Position numbers and translations under genes: made by a program | Shown here: piece after piece, positions 29,449 to 37,241 of the stretch | Position numbering within the stretch: position 1 is the stretch's first letter | Layout of the letters: every line of letters begins with the position of its first letter | Assembly: GCF_051020515.1 (NCBI RefSeq) | Contig: NZ_CP194857.1 | Span: 3,224,001-3,288,000 of the forward strand | Origin: CALKWS01 sp051020515 | Lineage (GTDB): Bacteria; Actinomycetota; Actinomycetes; Actinomycetales; Beutenbergiaceae | Reading direction: 5' to 3' | Length of the DNA stretch: 64,000 nucleotides | The notes under the pieces: model-generated | Seen by the model: only the letters and a program-made list of their open reading frames with translations | What the model was told of the DNA's origin: nothing | Database searches by the model: none

Positions 29449-29931
29449 TCACACGACCGCGCCGTCGTCGTCATCGTCTCGCCGGTGTACCGGCAGCCGC
29501 CACCACAGGGTCAGCAGCCCCGCCATCGTGACCGCCATCGCGGTCAGGTAGGCCGCCGGGGGTGCGCCTGGCCACAGCACCAACATCAGCAGCACCGCGA
29601 TCGGGCCCCCGACGGCGCCGGCCCAGGGCAGCGTATTGCGCGTCGGAGCACCCAGGACCGGGCCGGGGTCGGGTGCGGTGAAGTCACCGTCGTCGTCCTC
29701 GGGGCCGGGGCCGTCGTGATCGCGGGGGCCAAGGGGCGCCGGTGCAGACGCGGCCCACCTCGGAGGTGTGGGCTCCGTCGCCTCCCGGATTCCCGGCGAG
29801 TCATCGGTCCCGGGCTCGGTGAACTCGGCCGGCAACCCAGGGTCCAGCGGTCCCAGCCTGGCCGTCAGGTCGGCCCACTGGGCGTCGAGGTCATCCGGTG
29901 GATCCGGTGGTCCATCCTCCGTGCCGGCCAT
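29449..29931 (-). CDS. Hypothetical protein with acidic, Pro-rich N-terminus and two C-terminal membrane helices
   Basis: A 160-residue protein I do not recognise. The first ~100 residues are Pro, Gly and Asp-rich and probably disordered. Two hydrophobic helices follow, about residues 107-122 and 127-145, then a short tail WRLPVHRRDDDDDGAVV with five Asp in a row. The ATG at 29931 is chosen; a GTG at 29952 lies inside a 22-bp palindrome. It is divergent from the phosphofructokinase gene and the palindrome lies between them, so both may be controlled from one site. Confidence 0.6.
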   Translation of the reverse strand: MAGTEDGPPDPPDDLDAQWADLTARLGPLDPGLPAEFTEPGTDDSPGIREATEPTPPRWAASAPAPLGPRDHDGPGPEDDDGDFTAPDPGPVLGAPTRNTLPWAGAVGGPIAVLLMLVLWPGAPPAAYLTAMAVTMAGLLTLWWRLPVHRRDDDDDGAVV

Positions 29932-29937
29932 GACCGC

Positions 29938-29959
29938 CACTCTAGTGCGCACTAGAGTG
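29938..29959. promoter_or_regulatory. 22-bp perfect palindrome in a divergent intergenic region
   Basis: The half site CACTCTAGTGC is followed immediately by its exact reverse complement. The same TAGAGT hexamer, which fits TANNNT, occurs on both strands. On the minus strand it lies seven bases before the ATG at 29931; on the plus strand it is 67 bases before the phosphofructokinase ATG. It looks like a dimeric regulator's operator overlapping a promoter. The regulator is unknown. Confidence 0.6.
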
Positions 29960-30020
29960 GGCAGCGCCGGTCGCTCTCGGCTCCGTCCTTGTACTTCTCA
30001 TCCGAAGGAAGGCCACACGC

Positions 30021-31256
30021 ATGTCCACCACTCCCATCCGACGGGTCGCGTTGCTCACCGCTGGCGGCTTTGCGCCGTGCCTGTCCTCGGCGGTGGCCGG
30101 GTTGGTCAAGCACTACAGCGACGAGTTGCCGGAGGCGGAGATCATCGCCTACCAGTACGGCTATCACGGCCTGCTGACCGGCACCAAGATCGTCATCGAT
30201 GACGAGGCCCGCGCCAAGATCGATGTGCTGTACAACTTCGGGGGCAGCCCGATCGGCAACTCACGGGTGAAGCTGACCAACTCCGAGGACCTGGTCAATC
30301 GCGGCCTGATCCAGCAAGGCCAGAGTGCGCTGACCGTGGCGGCCGAGCAGTTGCGCACCGATGGGGTGGATGTGCTGCACACCATCGGCGGGGACGACAC
30401 GAACACCACAGCCGCTGACCTGGCCGCCTACCTGGAGGCGAACGGTCACCACCTGACCGTGGTGGGCCTGCCCAAGACGATCGACAACGACATCATCCCG
30501 ATCGTCCAGTCCCTCGGTGCCCACACCGCAGCCGAGCAGACCTCGGTGTTCGCCCAGAACATCATCGGCGAACACCGCTCCAACCCGCGGATGCTGATCG
30601 TGCACGAGATCATGGGCAGGCACTGTGGTTGGCTCACCGCCGCCGCGGCCGCGCGTTACCGGACCTGGCTGGACGCCCAGGACTGGAACCCGGCGCTGGG
30701 CCTGTCCCGGGAGCGCTGGGACGTGCACGCGGTGTTCCTGCCCGAACTCAAGATCGACCTGCCGGCTGAGGCGCAGCGGTTGCGGGGGATCATGGATGAG
30801 ATCGGCAACGTCAACATCTTCCTGTCCGAAGGCGCCGGAGTGCCGGAGATCGTCGCCGAACTCGAGGCCGCCGGCGAGACGGTGGAGCGCGACCCCTTCG
30901 GCCACGTCAAGCTGGACACCATCAACCCCGGGGCGTGGTTCGCCAAGCAGTTCGCCGACCTGATCGGGGCGGAGAAGACCATGGTCCAGAAGTCCGGGTA
31001 CTTCTCTCGCTCCGCCGCCTCCAATCCCGAGGACCTGGACCTGATCGAGCGGATGACGGCGCTGGCCGTGCAGGCCGCCCAGCGTGGTGAATCCGGTGTG
31101 GTCGGGCACGACGAGGAGGCAGACGACGAACTGTCCGTGATCGCCTTCCCGCGCATCGCCGGTGGCAAGGCATTCGATGTCTCCGTCGACTGGTTCGGCG
31201 CCGTGCTCAGTGGCATCGGCCAGGAGCTGGTGCCGGCCCGGCCGTCCGAGCACTGA
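30021..31256 (+). CDS. 6-phosphofructokinase, pyrophosphate-dependent type
   Basis: A 411-residue phosphofructokinase that interconverts fructose 6-phosphate and fructose 1,6-bisphosphate. The nucleotide or PPi loop reads GGDDTN at residues 123-128, where ATP-dependent enzymes have GGDGS; the extra Asp, together with the Lys in PKTIDND (151-157), is the established marker of PPi-using enzymes. EIMGRHCGWL and the C-terminal QKSGYFSRSA segment are also of the PPi type. AAGGAAGG lies about nine bases before the ATG. If it does use PPi, the step is reversible and saves ATP. The upstream palindrome may be its operator. Confidence 0.9.
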   Translation: MSTTPIRRVALLTAGGFAPCLSSAVAGLVKHYSDELPEAEIIAYQYGYHGLLTGTKIVIDDEARAKIDVLYNFGGSPIGNSRVKLTNSEDLVNRGLIQQGQSALTVAAEQLRTDGVDVLHTIGGDDTNTTAADLAAYLEANGHHLTVVGLPKTIDNDIIPIVQSLGAHTAAEQTSVFAQNIIGEHRSNPRMLIVHEIMGRHCGWLTAAAAARYRTWLDAQDWNPALGLSRERWDVHAVFLPELKIDLPAEAQRLRGIMDEIGNVNIFLSEGAGVPEIVAELEAAGETVERDPFGHVKLDTINPGAWFAKQFADLIGAEKTMVQKSGYFSRSAASNPEDLDLIERMTALAVQAAQRGESGVVGHDEEADDELSVIAFPRIAGGKAFDVSVDWFGAVLSGIGQELVPARPSEH

Positions 31257-31286
31257 GCGCCGGAGCCCGGCGGCGGTGACCGGGCG

Positions 31287-31292
31287 TATCCT
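31287..31292 (+). promoter_or_regulatory. Predicted -10 (TATCCT) of leaderless aroG
   Basis: TATCCT ends six bases before the GTG at 31299 and there is no ribosome-binding site. It would allow aroG to be transcribed independently of the phosphofructokinase gene that ends 42 bases upstream. Confidence 0.45.
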
Positions 31293-31298
31293 GAGCGG

Positions 31299-32651
31299 GT
31301 GAGCACTCTGTCTGAACCCCTCGCCCCCGAAGGCCTGGACGCGTGGCGCCGGCTGCCCGTCAAGCAGCAACCGGAGTGGCCCGACGCCGACGCGCTTGCC
31401 GACGTCACCGCCGACCTGGCCGCCCAGCCACCGCTGGTCTTCGCCGGTGAGGCTGACACCCTGCGGGAGCGGCTGGCGGCTGCCTCCCGCGGTGAGGCGT
31501 TCCTGCTCCAGGGGGGCGACTGCGCCGAGACTTTCTCCGAGTTGTCCGCGGACAACATCCGGGACAAGATCAAGACGATCCTGCAGATGGCGGTGGTGCT
31601 CACTTACGGTGCCTCGATGCCCATCATCAAGATGGGCCGGATGGCCGGGCAGTACGCCAAGCCGCGCAGTTCGGGCACCGAGACCCGTGATGGGGTGAGC
31701 CTGCCCGCCTACCGCGGTGACATCATCAACGGGTTCGAGTTCTCCCCCTCCTCACGCACCCCGGATCCCCGGCGGCTGCTCGAGGCCTACCGGAACTCGG
31801 CCTCCACATTGAATCTGATCCGGGCCTTCACCTCCGGGGGTTTCGCCGACCTGCGCCTGGTGCACGAGTGGAACCGGGGCTTCCTGCGCAATCCCGCTTA
31901 CGCCCAGTACGAGGCGTTCGCTGCCGAGATCGACCGGGCGATCCGCTTCATGCATGCCGCCGGTGCCGATTTCGATGGTCTGCGTACGGTCGAGTTCTTC
32001 TCCAGCCACGAGGGCCTGCTGCTGGACTACGAACGGCCACTGACCCGCGTGGACTCACGCACCGGTGACGCCTACGACTGCTCGGCCCACTTCCTGTGGA
32101 TCGGGGAGCGCACCCGGGAGCTGGACGGCGCGCACGTGGACTTCTTCTCCCGGGTGCGCAACCCCATCGGCGTCAAGCTTGGACCGACGGCCACCGGCCA
32201 GGACGCGATCGATCTGATGGATTCGCTCAACCCGGACGGCGAAGCTGGCCGGCTGACCTTCATCACCCGGATGGGTGCGCCGAAGGTGCGCGAGTTGCTT
32301 CCGGACCTGATCGAGGCGGTCCGGGCGGACGGTCGCCCGGTGACGTGGGTGTGCGACCCGATGCACGGCAACGGGTTCACCTCCTCCAACGGATACAAGA
32401 CCCGTCGCTTCAGCGATGTGATCGAGGAGGTGCGCGGCTTCTTCGACGTGCACCGCGAGCTGGGCACCGTTCCCGGTGGCCTGCACGTGGAATTGACCGG
32501 CGACGACGTGACCGAGGTGCTCGGCGGCGCCGAACACATTGACGACCACTCCCTGGGCAGGCGCTACCAGACCCTGGTGGACCCGCGGCTGAACCACCAG
32601 CAGTCCCTGGAGATGGCGTTCCTGGTCGCGGACATGCTGCGCGTCTCCTGA
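31299..32651 (+). CDS. aroG: 3-deoxy-7-phosphoheptulonate synthase, class II
   Basis: A 450-residue class II (plant-like) DAHP synthase, the first step of the shikimate pathway. Recognisable segments include FLLQGGDCAETF, the IIKMGRMAGQYAKPRS stretch, the WIGERTRELDGAHV region and CDPMHGN, which carry substrate and metal ligands. Its closest characterised relative is M. tuberculosis AroG. The neighbouring order aroG, PASTA kinase, Rv2175c-like and polyprenyl synthase mirrors the mycobacterial locus. The GTG at 31299 is preferred for its leaderless promoter. Confidence 0.95.
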   Translation: MSTLSEPLAPEGLDAWRRLPVKQQPEWPDADALADVTADLAAQPPLVFAGEADTLRERLAAASRGEAFLLQGGDCAETFSELSADNIRDKIKTILQMAVVLTYGASMPIIKMGRMAGQYAKPRSSGTETRDGVSLPAYRGDIINGFEFSPSSRTPDPRRLLEAYRNSASTLNLIRAFTSGGFADLRLVHEWNRGFLRNPAYAQYEAFAAEIDRAIRFMHAAGADFDGLRTVEFFSSHEGLLLDYERPLTRVDSRTGDAYDCSAHFLWIGERTRELDGAHVDFFSRVRNPIGVKLGPTATGQDAIDLMDSLNPDGEAGRLTFITRMGAPKVRELLPDLIEAVRADGRPVTWVCDPMHGNGFTSSNGYKTRRFSDVIEEVRGFFDVHRELGTVPGGLHVELTGDDVTEVLGGAEHIDDHSLGRRYQTLVDPRLNHQQSLEMAFLVADMLRVS

Positions 32652-32694
32652 GCACGCTCGGCGCGGCGGTCGTGGACCGTGCGGCAGGGGAGGA

Positions 32695-34638
32695 TCAGAC
32701 CACGGTGAGGCTGATCACGGTTCCGCGCGGCACCATCGACCCGGGCTCGACATCCTGAGCCCGGACGGTGTTGAAGTACCCACCCAACACGTCGTCGCGG
32801 GCCACCTCGAAACCAGCCTCGGTCAGGGTCTGCGCCGCATCGCGGTAACTGGTCCCGACCACATCGGGCACCTCGAACAGTTCCGGGCCGAGCGAGACCA
32901 CCAGTGCCACGGTGTCCCCCCGCAGGGCATCCCCCTGGGTGTCCTGGGAGATCACCAGGCCCTCGGAGACCTCGTCGGAGTGCACCCGCTCGCCCACCTC
33001 CGCCACCGCACCGGCGGCCTCGAGTTCGGCGATCGCCTCGTCCTCGGCCGCACCGACCACCGAGTGCACGGTGATCGGTTCGCGCCCGTTGGAGACGGTC
33101 AGGGTGACAGGGGTGTGGTGTTCCACCTGGGCCAAGGGTTCGGGGGAGGCCTCCATCACTTCGCCTTGATCCACATCGGCGGAGTAGTCGGTGCTCACCT
33201 GCGTCTCGGTGCTGAAGCCCGCGTCGGTGATCGCGGCGACTGCTTCCTCCTGGCTCATTCCGGCCACGTCGGGCATCGTGACCGTGCGGACGCCGAGGGA
33301 AACCGTGACCGTGACGGTGCTCTGCCGCGCCAACTCGGCACCCGCCTCGGGGTCCACGCTGATCACGTGGCCCTCGGCGACATCGTCGTGATGGGCCGTG
33401 GCACTCACCGGGCGAAGATCCGCGGTCTCGATCTGGCTCAGCGCCCGGGCCTGTTCCTGACCCACCACATCGGGCACCGGCGTATAGGACCCCGGGCCGA
33501 GCATGAGGTACCACCACCCCGCGGCTCCGGCCCCGAGCAGTAGCAGCAGCGTGATCACCACCGCGGTCACCCGCCGTCGTCTGCGGCGTCGACGGGGCCG
33601 GTCCACCTCACTTCGGGGCTGGGCGGCCGTCACCGCACCGATCGGCAGCGAGATAGTTCCCGAGTGATTGGTCGGGCGCACCGAGCGTGTTGCAGCGGTG
33701 GCGCCGTGATCGGACGTTGCGGCGTCATCGCTGTCCGGCCACGGTCCCGGCTCCGCGCCGGGTACGTCGGCCCTGATCGTCAGTTCCTCCGGGCTCAGCC
33801 CGGCGCGCACGTGGCGCAGCATCGCCACCGCGGCGCCGGCGTGGGGGAGGCGCTCCTGGACGTCCCGGGCGCTCAGCGCACCGATGAGCTCCTCGACCTG
33901 CACAGGGATGCCCGGTACCCGTTCGCGGACACCGGGCAGGTCCTCGTTGACGTGTTGGTAGGCAATCTGGATGGGGGTCTCGCCGGAGAAGGGCGGGGAA
34001 CCGGTGAGTAACTCGTACAGCAGCACCCCGGCGGCGTAGACGTCGGCCCGGGCGTCGGCCATCCCGGAGGTGACGATCTCCGGGGCCAGGTAGGCCACCG
34101 TGCCCAGCAGCGTGCCGGTGGTGGCCGCGGTGGCCTCGGTGACCGCTCGAGCGAGCCCGAAGTCGGCGACCTTGATCCGCCCGTCGTCAGCCACGAGAAC
34201 GTTCTCAGGTTTGATGTCGCGGTGGACCAGGTCGGCGCGGTGGGCCGCGGCCAGGGCGTCCAGGACATCGCCGACGACGTCGAGTGCGTCGCCCACAGCG
34301 AGGGCACCCTCGGCCCGCAACACCTTGCGCAGATTCTGTCCGCGCACGTACTCCATGGTCAGGTAACTGGTCTCACCCTCACTGCCCTGGTCATACACAC
34401 CCACGACACCGGGGTGGGTGAGCCGGGCCGCCGCGCGGGCCTCCCGTCGGAACCGGGCGGCGACGTCGTGGCCCTCGGCCAGGTGGGGGTGCATCACCTT
34501 GATCGCGACCTGCCGGTCCAGGCGCCGGTCGAGAGCCAGGTACACGGTGGCCATCCCGCCGCGAGCGATGCGGGAGGTCACCTCGTACCGGCCGTCGACC
34601 ATGCGCCCGAGCATCGGGTCGGTCAGGGTGGTGGCCAT
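32695..34638 (-). CDS. pknL: Ser/Thr protein kinase with four PASTA domains (PknL-like)
   Basis: A 647-residue transmembrane kinase. The kinase domain (about residues 17-275) is intact: loop IARGGMATVY, VAIK Lys47, HRDIKPEN with Asp141, DFG 159-161 and LAPE. A basic stretch of Arg precedes one membrane helix (about 357-379). Outside the cell there are four PASTA repeats (about 386-647), which bind peptidoglycan or muropeptides. It therefore senses the cell wall. In M. tuberculosis pknL sits beside Rv2175c, and Rv2175c is a reported PknL substrate; here an Rv2175c-like gene lies two genes away, with a LysM transglycosylase between. It is convergent with aroG. Confidence 0.93.
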   Translation of the reverse strand: MATTLTDPMLGRMVDGRYEVTSRIARGGMATVYLALDRRLDRQVAIKVMHPHLAEGHDVAARFRREARAAARLTHPGVVGVYDQGSEGETSYLTMEYVRGQNLRKVLRAEGALAVGDALDVVGDVLDALAAAHRADLVHRDIKPENVLVADDGRIKVADFGLARAVTEATAATTGTLLGTVAYLAPEIVTSGMADARADVYAAGVLLYELLTGSPPFSGETPIQIAYQHVNEDLPGVRERVPGIPVQVEELIGALSARDVQERLPHAGAAVAMLRHVRAGLSPEELTIRADVPGAEPGPWPDSDDAATSDHGATAATRSVRPTNHSGTISLPIGAVTAAQPRSEVDRPRRRRRRRRVTAVVITLLLLLGAGAAGWWYLMLGPGSYTPVPDVVGQEQARALSQIETADLRPVSATAHHDDVAEGHVISVDPEAGAELARQSTVTVTVSLGVRTVTMPDVAGMSQEEAVAAITDAGFSTETQVSTDYSADVDQGEVMEASPEPLAQVEHHTPVTLTVSNGREPITVHSVVGAAEDEAIAELEAAGAVAEVGERVHSDEVSEGLVISQDTQGDALRGDTVALVVSLGPELFEVPDVVGTSYRDAAQTLTEAGFEVARDDVLGGYFNTVRAQDVEPGSMVPRGTVISLTVV

Positions 34639-34676
34639 GGCCGGAGTCTAAGCGCGGGCGCGCTGTGCCGCGGGAA

Positions 34677-36593
34677 TCAGCCGAAGCGTGTCATCAAAGT
34701 CTGCACACTGGCCACATACCGGCGGGTGTCGGAGTACATCCCGTTGTTCCGCACCGAGCCCTGCCCCTGATAGTAGGAGGCGATGGCCGTGGGCAGATCA
34801 TCGCTGGTGCGCTGCAACGCGCGCAGGATGGCCACACCGGCCACCACGTTGTCGCGGGGGTCCAGTAGGTTCAGGTTGCGTCCGACCAGGTCGTTGGCCC
34901 ACAGCCCCGAGGAGGGGATCACCTGCATCGTGCCCACCGCGTTGGCGGGGGAGACCGCGCGGGCGTCGAAGCCGGACTCCTGGTGGGCGATGGCCAGCGC
35001 CAGGGCCGGGTCCACGCCCATGTCCCGGGCGGTCTGGCGCACGATCTGCTCCATCTCGTTTCGGCTCGGCACGTTCATGGCCAGCAGCGAGCGCTTGTTC
35101 TCGTTCGCTGCCGCGACCACGTCATCGGAGTAGGTGTAGTGCAGGAAGGTGTTCGGGATGAGGTCGTCTCCGGACGACGTCGGCGCCGGGATGGTGAGTC
35201 GCTGGCCCACCCGGATCATGGAGCCGGTCAGGTTGTTGGCCGAGACGAGGCGACCGATGGAGATGTTGAACTGACGGCCGATGCTGGTCAGGGTGTCCCC
35301 GGACTTGACCGTGTAGGTCGTGGCTGTGGCGTTGCCGGAACCCGAGGAGGACCCGGTCGAGCCGGAGGAGGATCCACCTGAGGAGGAACCGCCGGAGGAG
35401 GATCCGGACGAACCGCTCGAGGAGGACCCGGGGATGGTCAGGCGCTGGCCGATGCGGATCAGGGCGTTGGAGCCCAGGCTGTTGGCCGAGACGATCGAGC
35501 TGATGCTGGTGCCGTAGCGGGCGGCCAGGTGGCTGACGGTCTCACCCGCGCGCACGGTGTGCGTGCGGGACGAGGAGGAGCCCGAGGAACTCGACGAGGA
35601 ACCTCCTGCGGAGGACCCGGTCGAGCCGGAGGAGGATCCACCTGAGGAGGAACCGCCGGAGGAGGATCCGGACGAACCGCTCGAGGAGGACCCGGGGATG
35701 GTCAGGCGCTGGCCGATGCGGATCAGGGCGTTGGAGCCCAGGCTGTTGGCCGAGACGATCGAGCTGATGCTGGTGCCGTAGCGGGCGGCCAGGTGGCTGA
35801 CGGTCTCACCCGCGCGCACGGTGTGCGTGCGGGATGAGGAGGAGCCCGAGGAACTCGACGAGGAACCTCCTGCGGAGGACCCGGTCGAGCCGGAGGAGGA
35901 TCCACCTGAGGAGGATCCACCTGAGGAGGAACCGCCGGAGGAGGATCCGGACGAACCGCTCGAGGAGGACCCGGGGATGGTCAGGCGCTGGCCGATGCGG
36001 ATCAGGCCGTTGGAGTTCAGGTTGTTCGCAGAGATGATCCTGCTCACGCTGGTGCCGTGGCGATTCGCCAGTGCCCAGACCGTATCCCCGGCACGCACCG
36101 TGTGCGTGGTACCCGCGGACGAGGACGAGCTGCTCGAGGACGAACCGTTCGACGACGACGACGAGTTCGAGTTCCCTGAACTGCCCGAACCGGACTGACC
36201 AGGGATCCGCAACACCTGGCCCACGCGGATGAAGGCCCTCGAATTCAGGTTGTTCTCCGACACGATCGCCGAGACCGAGGTTCGGTAGCGCGCGGCGATG
36301 TGACCGACGGTGTCGCCCGAACGCACGGTGTAGAGGGTGTCGCTGTTGCGTTGCGGGGCGGGCGCCACTCCGAGGGCCGATCCCGACCGGCTCGCGGCCA
36401 GACCGGACTGTGCCTGCGCGCTGAGGTGCCCAGGAGCGCGCAGCGCCGCCAGTGGGTCGGCGGAGGCCGCTGCCTGCGCCTGGGCCGGGCCCGGCACGCC
36501 GGCCAGGCCGACTGCGGTGGCCGCTCCGAGCGCGCCGACGGTCGTCAGATTCAGCCGGCGGGCGGCCCGGTTCGGGGTAGTCCTGGGGCTCAT
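34677..36593 (-). CDS. Secreted LysM (x5) lytic transglycosylase
   Basis: A 638-residue exported protein. It has an RR-containing signal peptide, then five LysM domains (about residues 86-135, 160-210, 258-305, 346-393 and 428-475), each of the type THTVRAGDTV...GQRLTIPG, separated by Ser/Gly-rich linkers. The C-terminus (about 500-638) is a lysozyme-like SLT domain with the catalytic Glu in AIAHQESGFDARAVSP followed by GTMQVIPSS. It should bind and cut peptidoglycan. LysM3 and LysM4 with their linkers are almost identical. A 9-bp repeat array lies 40-90 bases upstream. The kinase gene pknL follows downstream on the same strand. Confidence 0.92.
   Translation of the reverse strand: MSPRTTPNRAARRLNLTTVGALGAATAVGLAGVPGPAQAQAAASADPLAALRAPGHLSAQAQSGLAASRSGSALGVAPAPQRNSDTLYTVRSGDTVGHIAARYRTSVSAIVSENNLNSRAFIRVGQVLRIPGQSGSGSSGNSNSSSSSNGSSSSSSSSSAGTTHTVRAGDTVWALANRHGTSVSRIISANNLNSNGLIRIGQRLTIPGSSSSGSSGSSSGGSSSGGSSSGGSSSGSTGSSAGGSSSSSSGSSSSRTHTVRAGETVSHLAARYGTSISSIVSANSLGSNALIRIGQRLTIPGSSSSGSSGSSSGGSSSGGSSSGSTGSSAGGSSSSSSGSSSSRTHTVRAGETVSHLAARYGTSISSIVSANSLGSNALIRIGQRLTIPGSSSSGSSGSSSGGSSSGGSSSGSTGSSSGSGNATATTYTVKSGDTLTSIGRQFNISIGRLVSANNLTGSMIRVGQRLTIPAPTSSGDDLIPNTFLHYTYSDDVVAAANENKRSLLAMNVPSRNEMEQIVRQTARDMGVDPALALAIAHQESGFDARAVSPANAVGTMQVIPSSGLWANDLVGRNLNLLDPRDNVVAGVAILRALQRTSDDLPTAIASYYQGQGSVRNNGMYSDTRRYVASVQTLMTRFG
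35401..35943 (-). repeat. Tandem LysM-plus-linker repeat (264 and 279 bp)
   Basis: The sequence starting GATCCGGACGAACC recurs at 35401, 35665 and 35944, spacing 264 and 279 bases; the 15-base difference is one extra five-residue Ser/Gly linker unit. The first two copies are almost identical DNA. The repeat is inside the LysM transglycosylase and is a likely site of copy-number variation or assembly collapse. Confidence 0.85.
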
Positions 36594-36632
36594 TCCTCGG
36601 TTTCTCCCGTGATCGGTGTGTCACAAGTTCAT

Positions 36633-36684
36633 ACTGTGAGCACTGTGATAGATGTGAACACTGTGACAGTAGCGTGATGTGAAC
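36633..36684. promoter_or_regulatory. 9-bp direct-repeat array (iteron-like) between LysM transglycosylase and Rv2175c-like gene
   Basis: Four adjacent 9-bp units, ACTGTGAGC, ACTGTGATA, GATGTGAAC and ACTGTGACA (36633-36668), share the core TGTGA at exact 9-bp spacing. GATGTGAAC recurs at 36676-36684. On the minus strand the core reads TCACA. The array is 40-90 bases upstream of the transglycosylase ATG and 82 bases upstream of the Rv2175c-like GTG. Such direct repeats suit a tandem-binding OmpR-type regulator; MtrA, which controls cell-wall hydrolases, is a candidate but unproven. Confidence 0.6.
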
Positions 36685-36752
36685 GTTTCCCACAAGTAGG
36701 GGCATCTCGGCTTGCTCGCACGGGCGCGCCCCGGGTGCCGGGCTGCGCACGT

Positions 36753-36758
36753 TAACCT
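36753..36758 (+). promoter_or_regulatory. Predicted -10 (TAACCT) of a leaderless transcript
   Basis: TAACCT fits TANNNT and ends seven bases before the GTG at 36766, with no ribosome site. It supports that start codon. Confidence 0.4.
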
Positions 36759-36765
36759 TGGCCAC

Positions 36766-37158
36766 GTGGCAGCAGTGGAAGAGAACGGACGGTCCGGAAC
36801 CGACGTCGAGGTGCAGTGGTTACCGCTGCCCGATGTGGCCGAATTGCTCGGGGTGCAGTTGCGCGAGGTGCGCGGCATGCTCACCGAGCAGCGACTGCTG
36901 GCGGTACGCCGCCTCCCCGGAGCGGTGTGGACGGTCCCGTCCACGTTCTTCACCGAGGCAGCCGATGGTGAGGGGCCTCAGCCGGTGCCCGGGTTGCGCG
37001 GCACCCTGATCCAACTCGCCGACGCCGGCATGAACAGCGAAGAGGCGTTGGCATGGCTGCACACCCGGAACGAGCAACTGGGCACTGCGCCGATAAGCGT
37101 GCTCCGGACCGGGGCAGTTCACTCGGTGCGCCGTGCCGCGCAGGTGCTGGCCTGGTAG
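36766..37158 (+). CDS. Rv2175c-like DNA-binding protein
   Basis: A 130-residue protein of the Rv2175c family with an N-terminal winged helix-turn-helix (about residues 15-60, LPDVAELLGVQLREVRGML) and a C-terminal family domain (GTLIQLADAGMNSEEALAWLH). In M. tuberculosis, Rv2175c binds DNA and is phosphorylated by PknL. The GTG at 36766 fits the start of the fold and has a leaderless -10. It lies between the LysM transglycosylase and the polyprenyl synthase. Confidence 0.85.
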   Translation: MAAVEENGRSGTDVEVQWLPLPDVAELLGVQLREVRGMLTEQRLLAVRRLPGAVWTVPSTFFTEAADGEGPQPVPGLRGTLIQLADAGMNSEEALAWLHTRNEQLGTAPISVLRTGAVHSVRRAAQVLAW

Positions 37159-37241
37159 CAGTCGCTCACCACGGCTGGCTGAGGACCCGTTCCGCTGACC
37201 GGTCGGTGGCTGCGGGTCTGCGAACCGGCGGCCCCGGATCC

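Noticed and set aside
36594..36700. CRP/GlxR site of TGTGA-N6-TCACA form in the repeat array
   Set aside because: The TGTGA cores are direct repeats at 9-bp spacing; the only inverted pair has a 9-base spacer in outward orientation, not the CRP layout.
36594..36765. Cyclic di-AMP (ydaO) riboswitch, known before Rpf-like genes in actinomycetes
   Set aside because: The gap is too short and lacks the conserved helices; the visible structure is a direct-repeat array.
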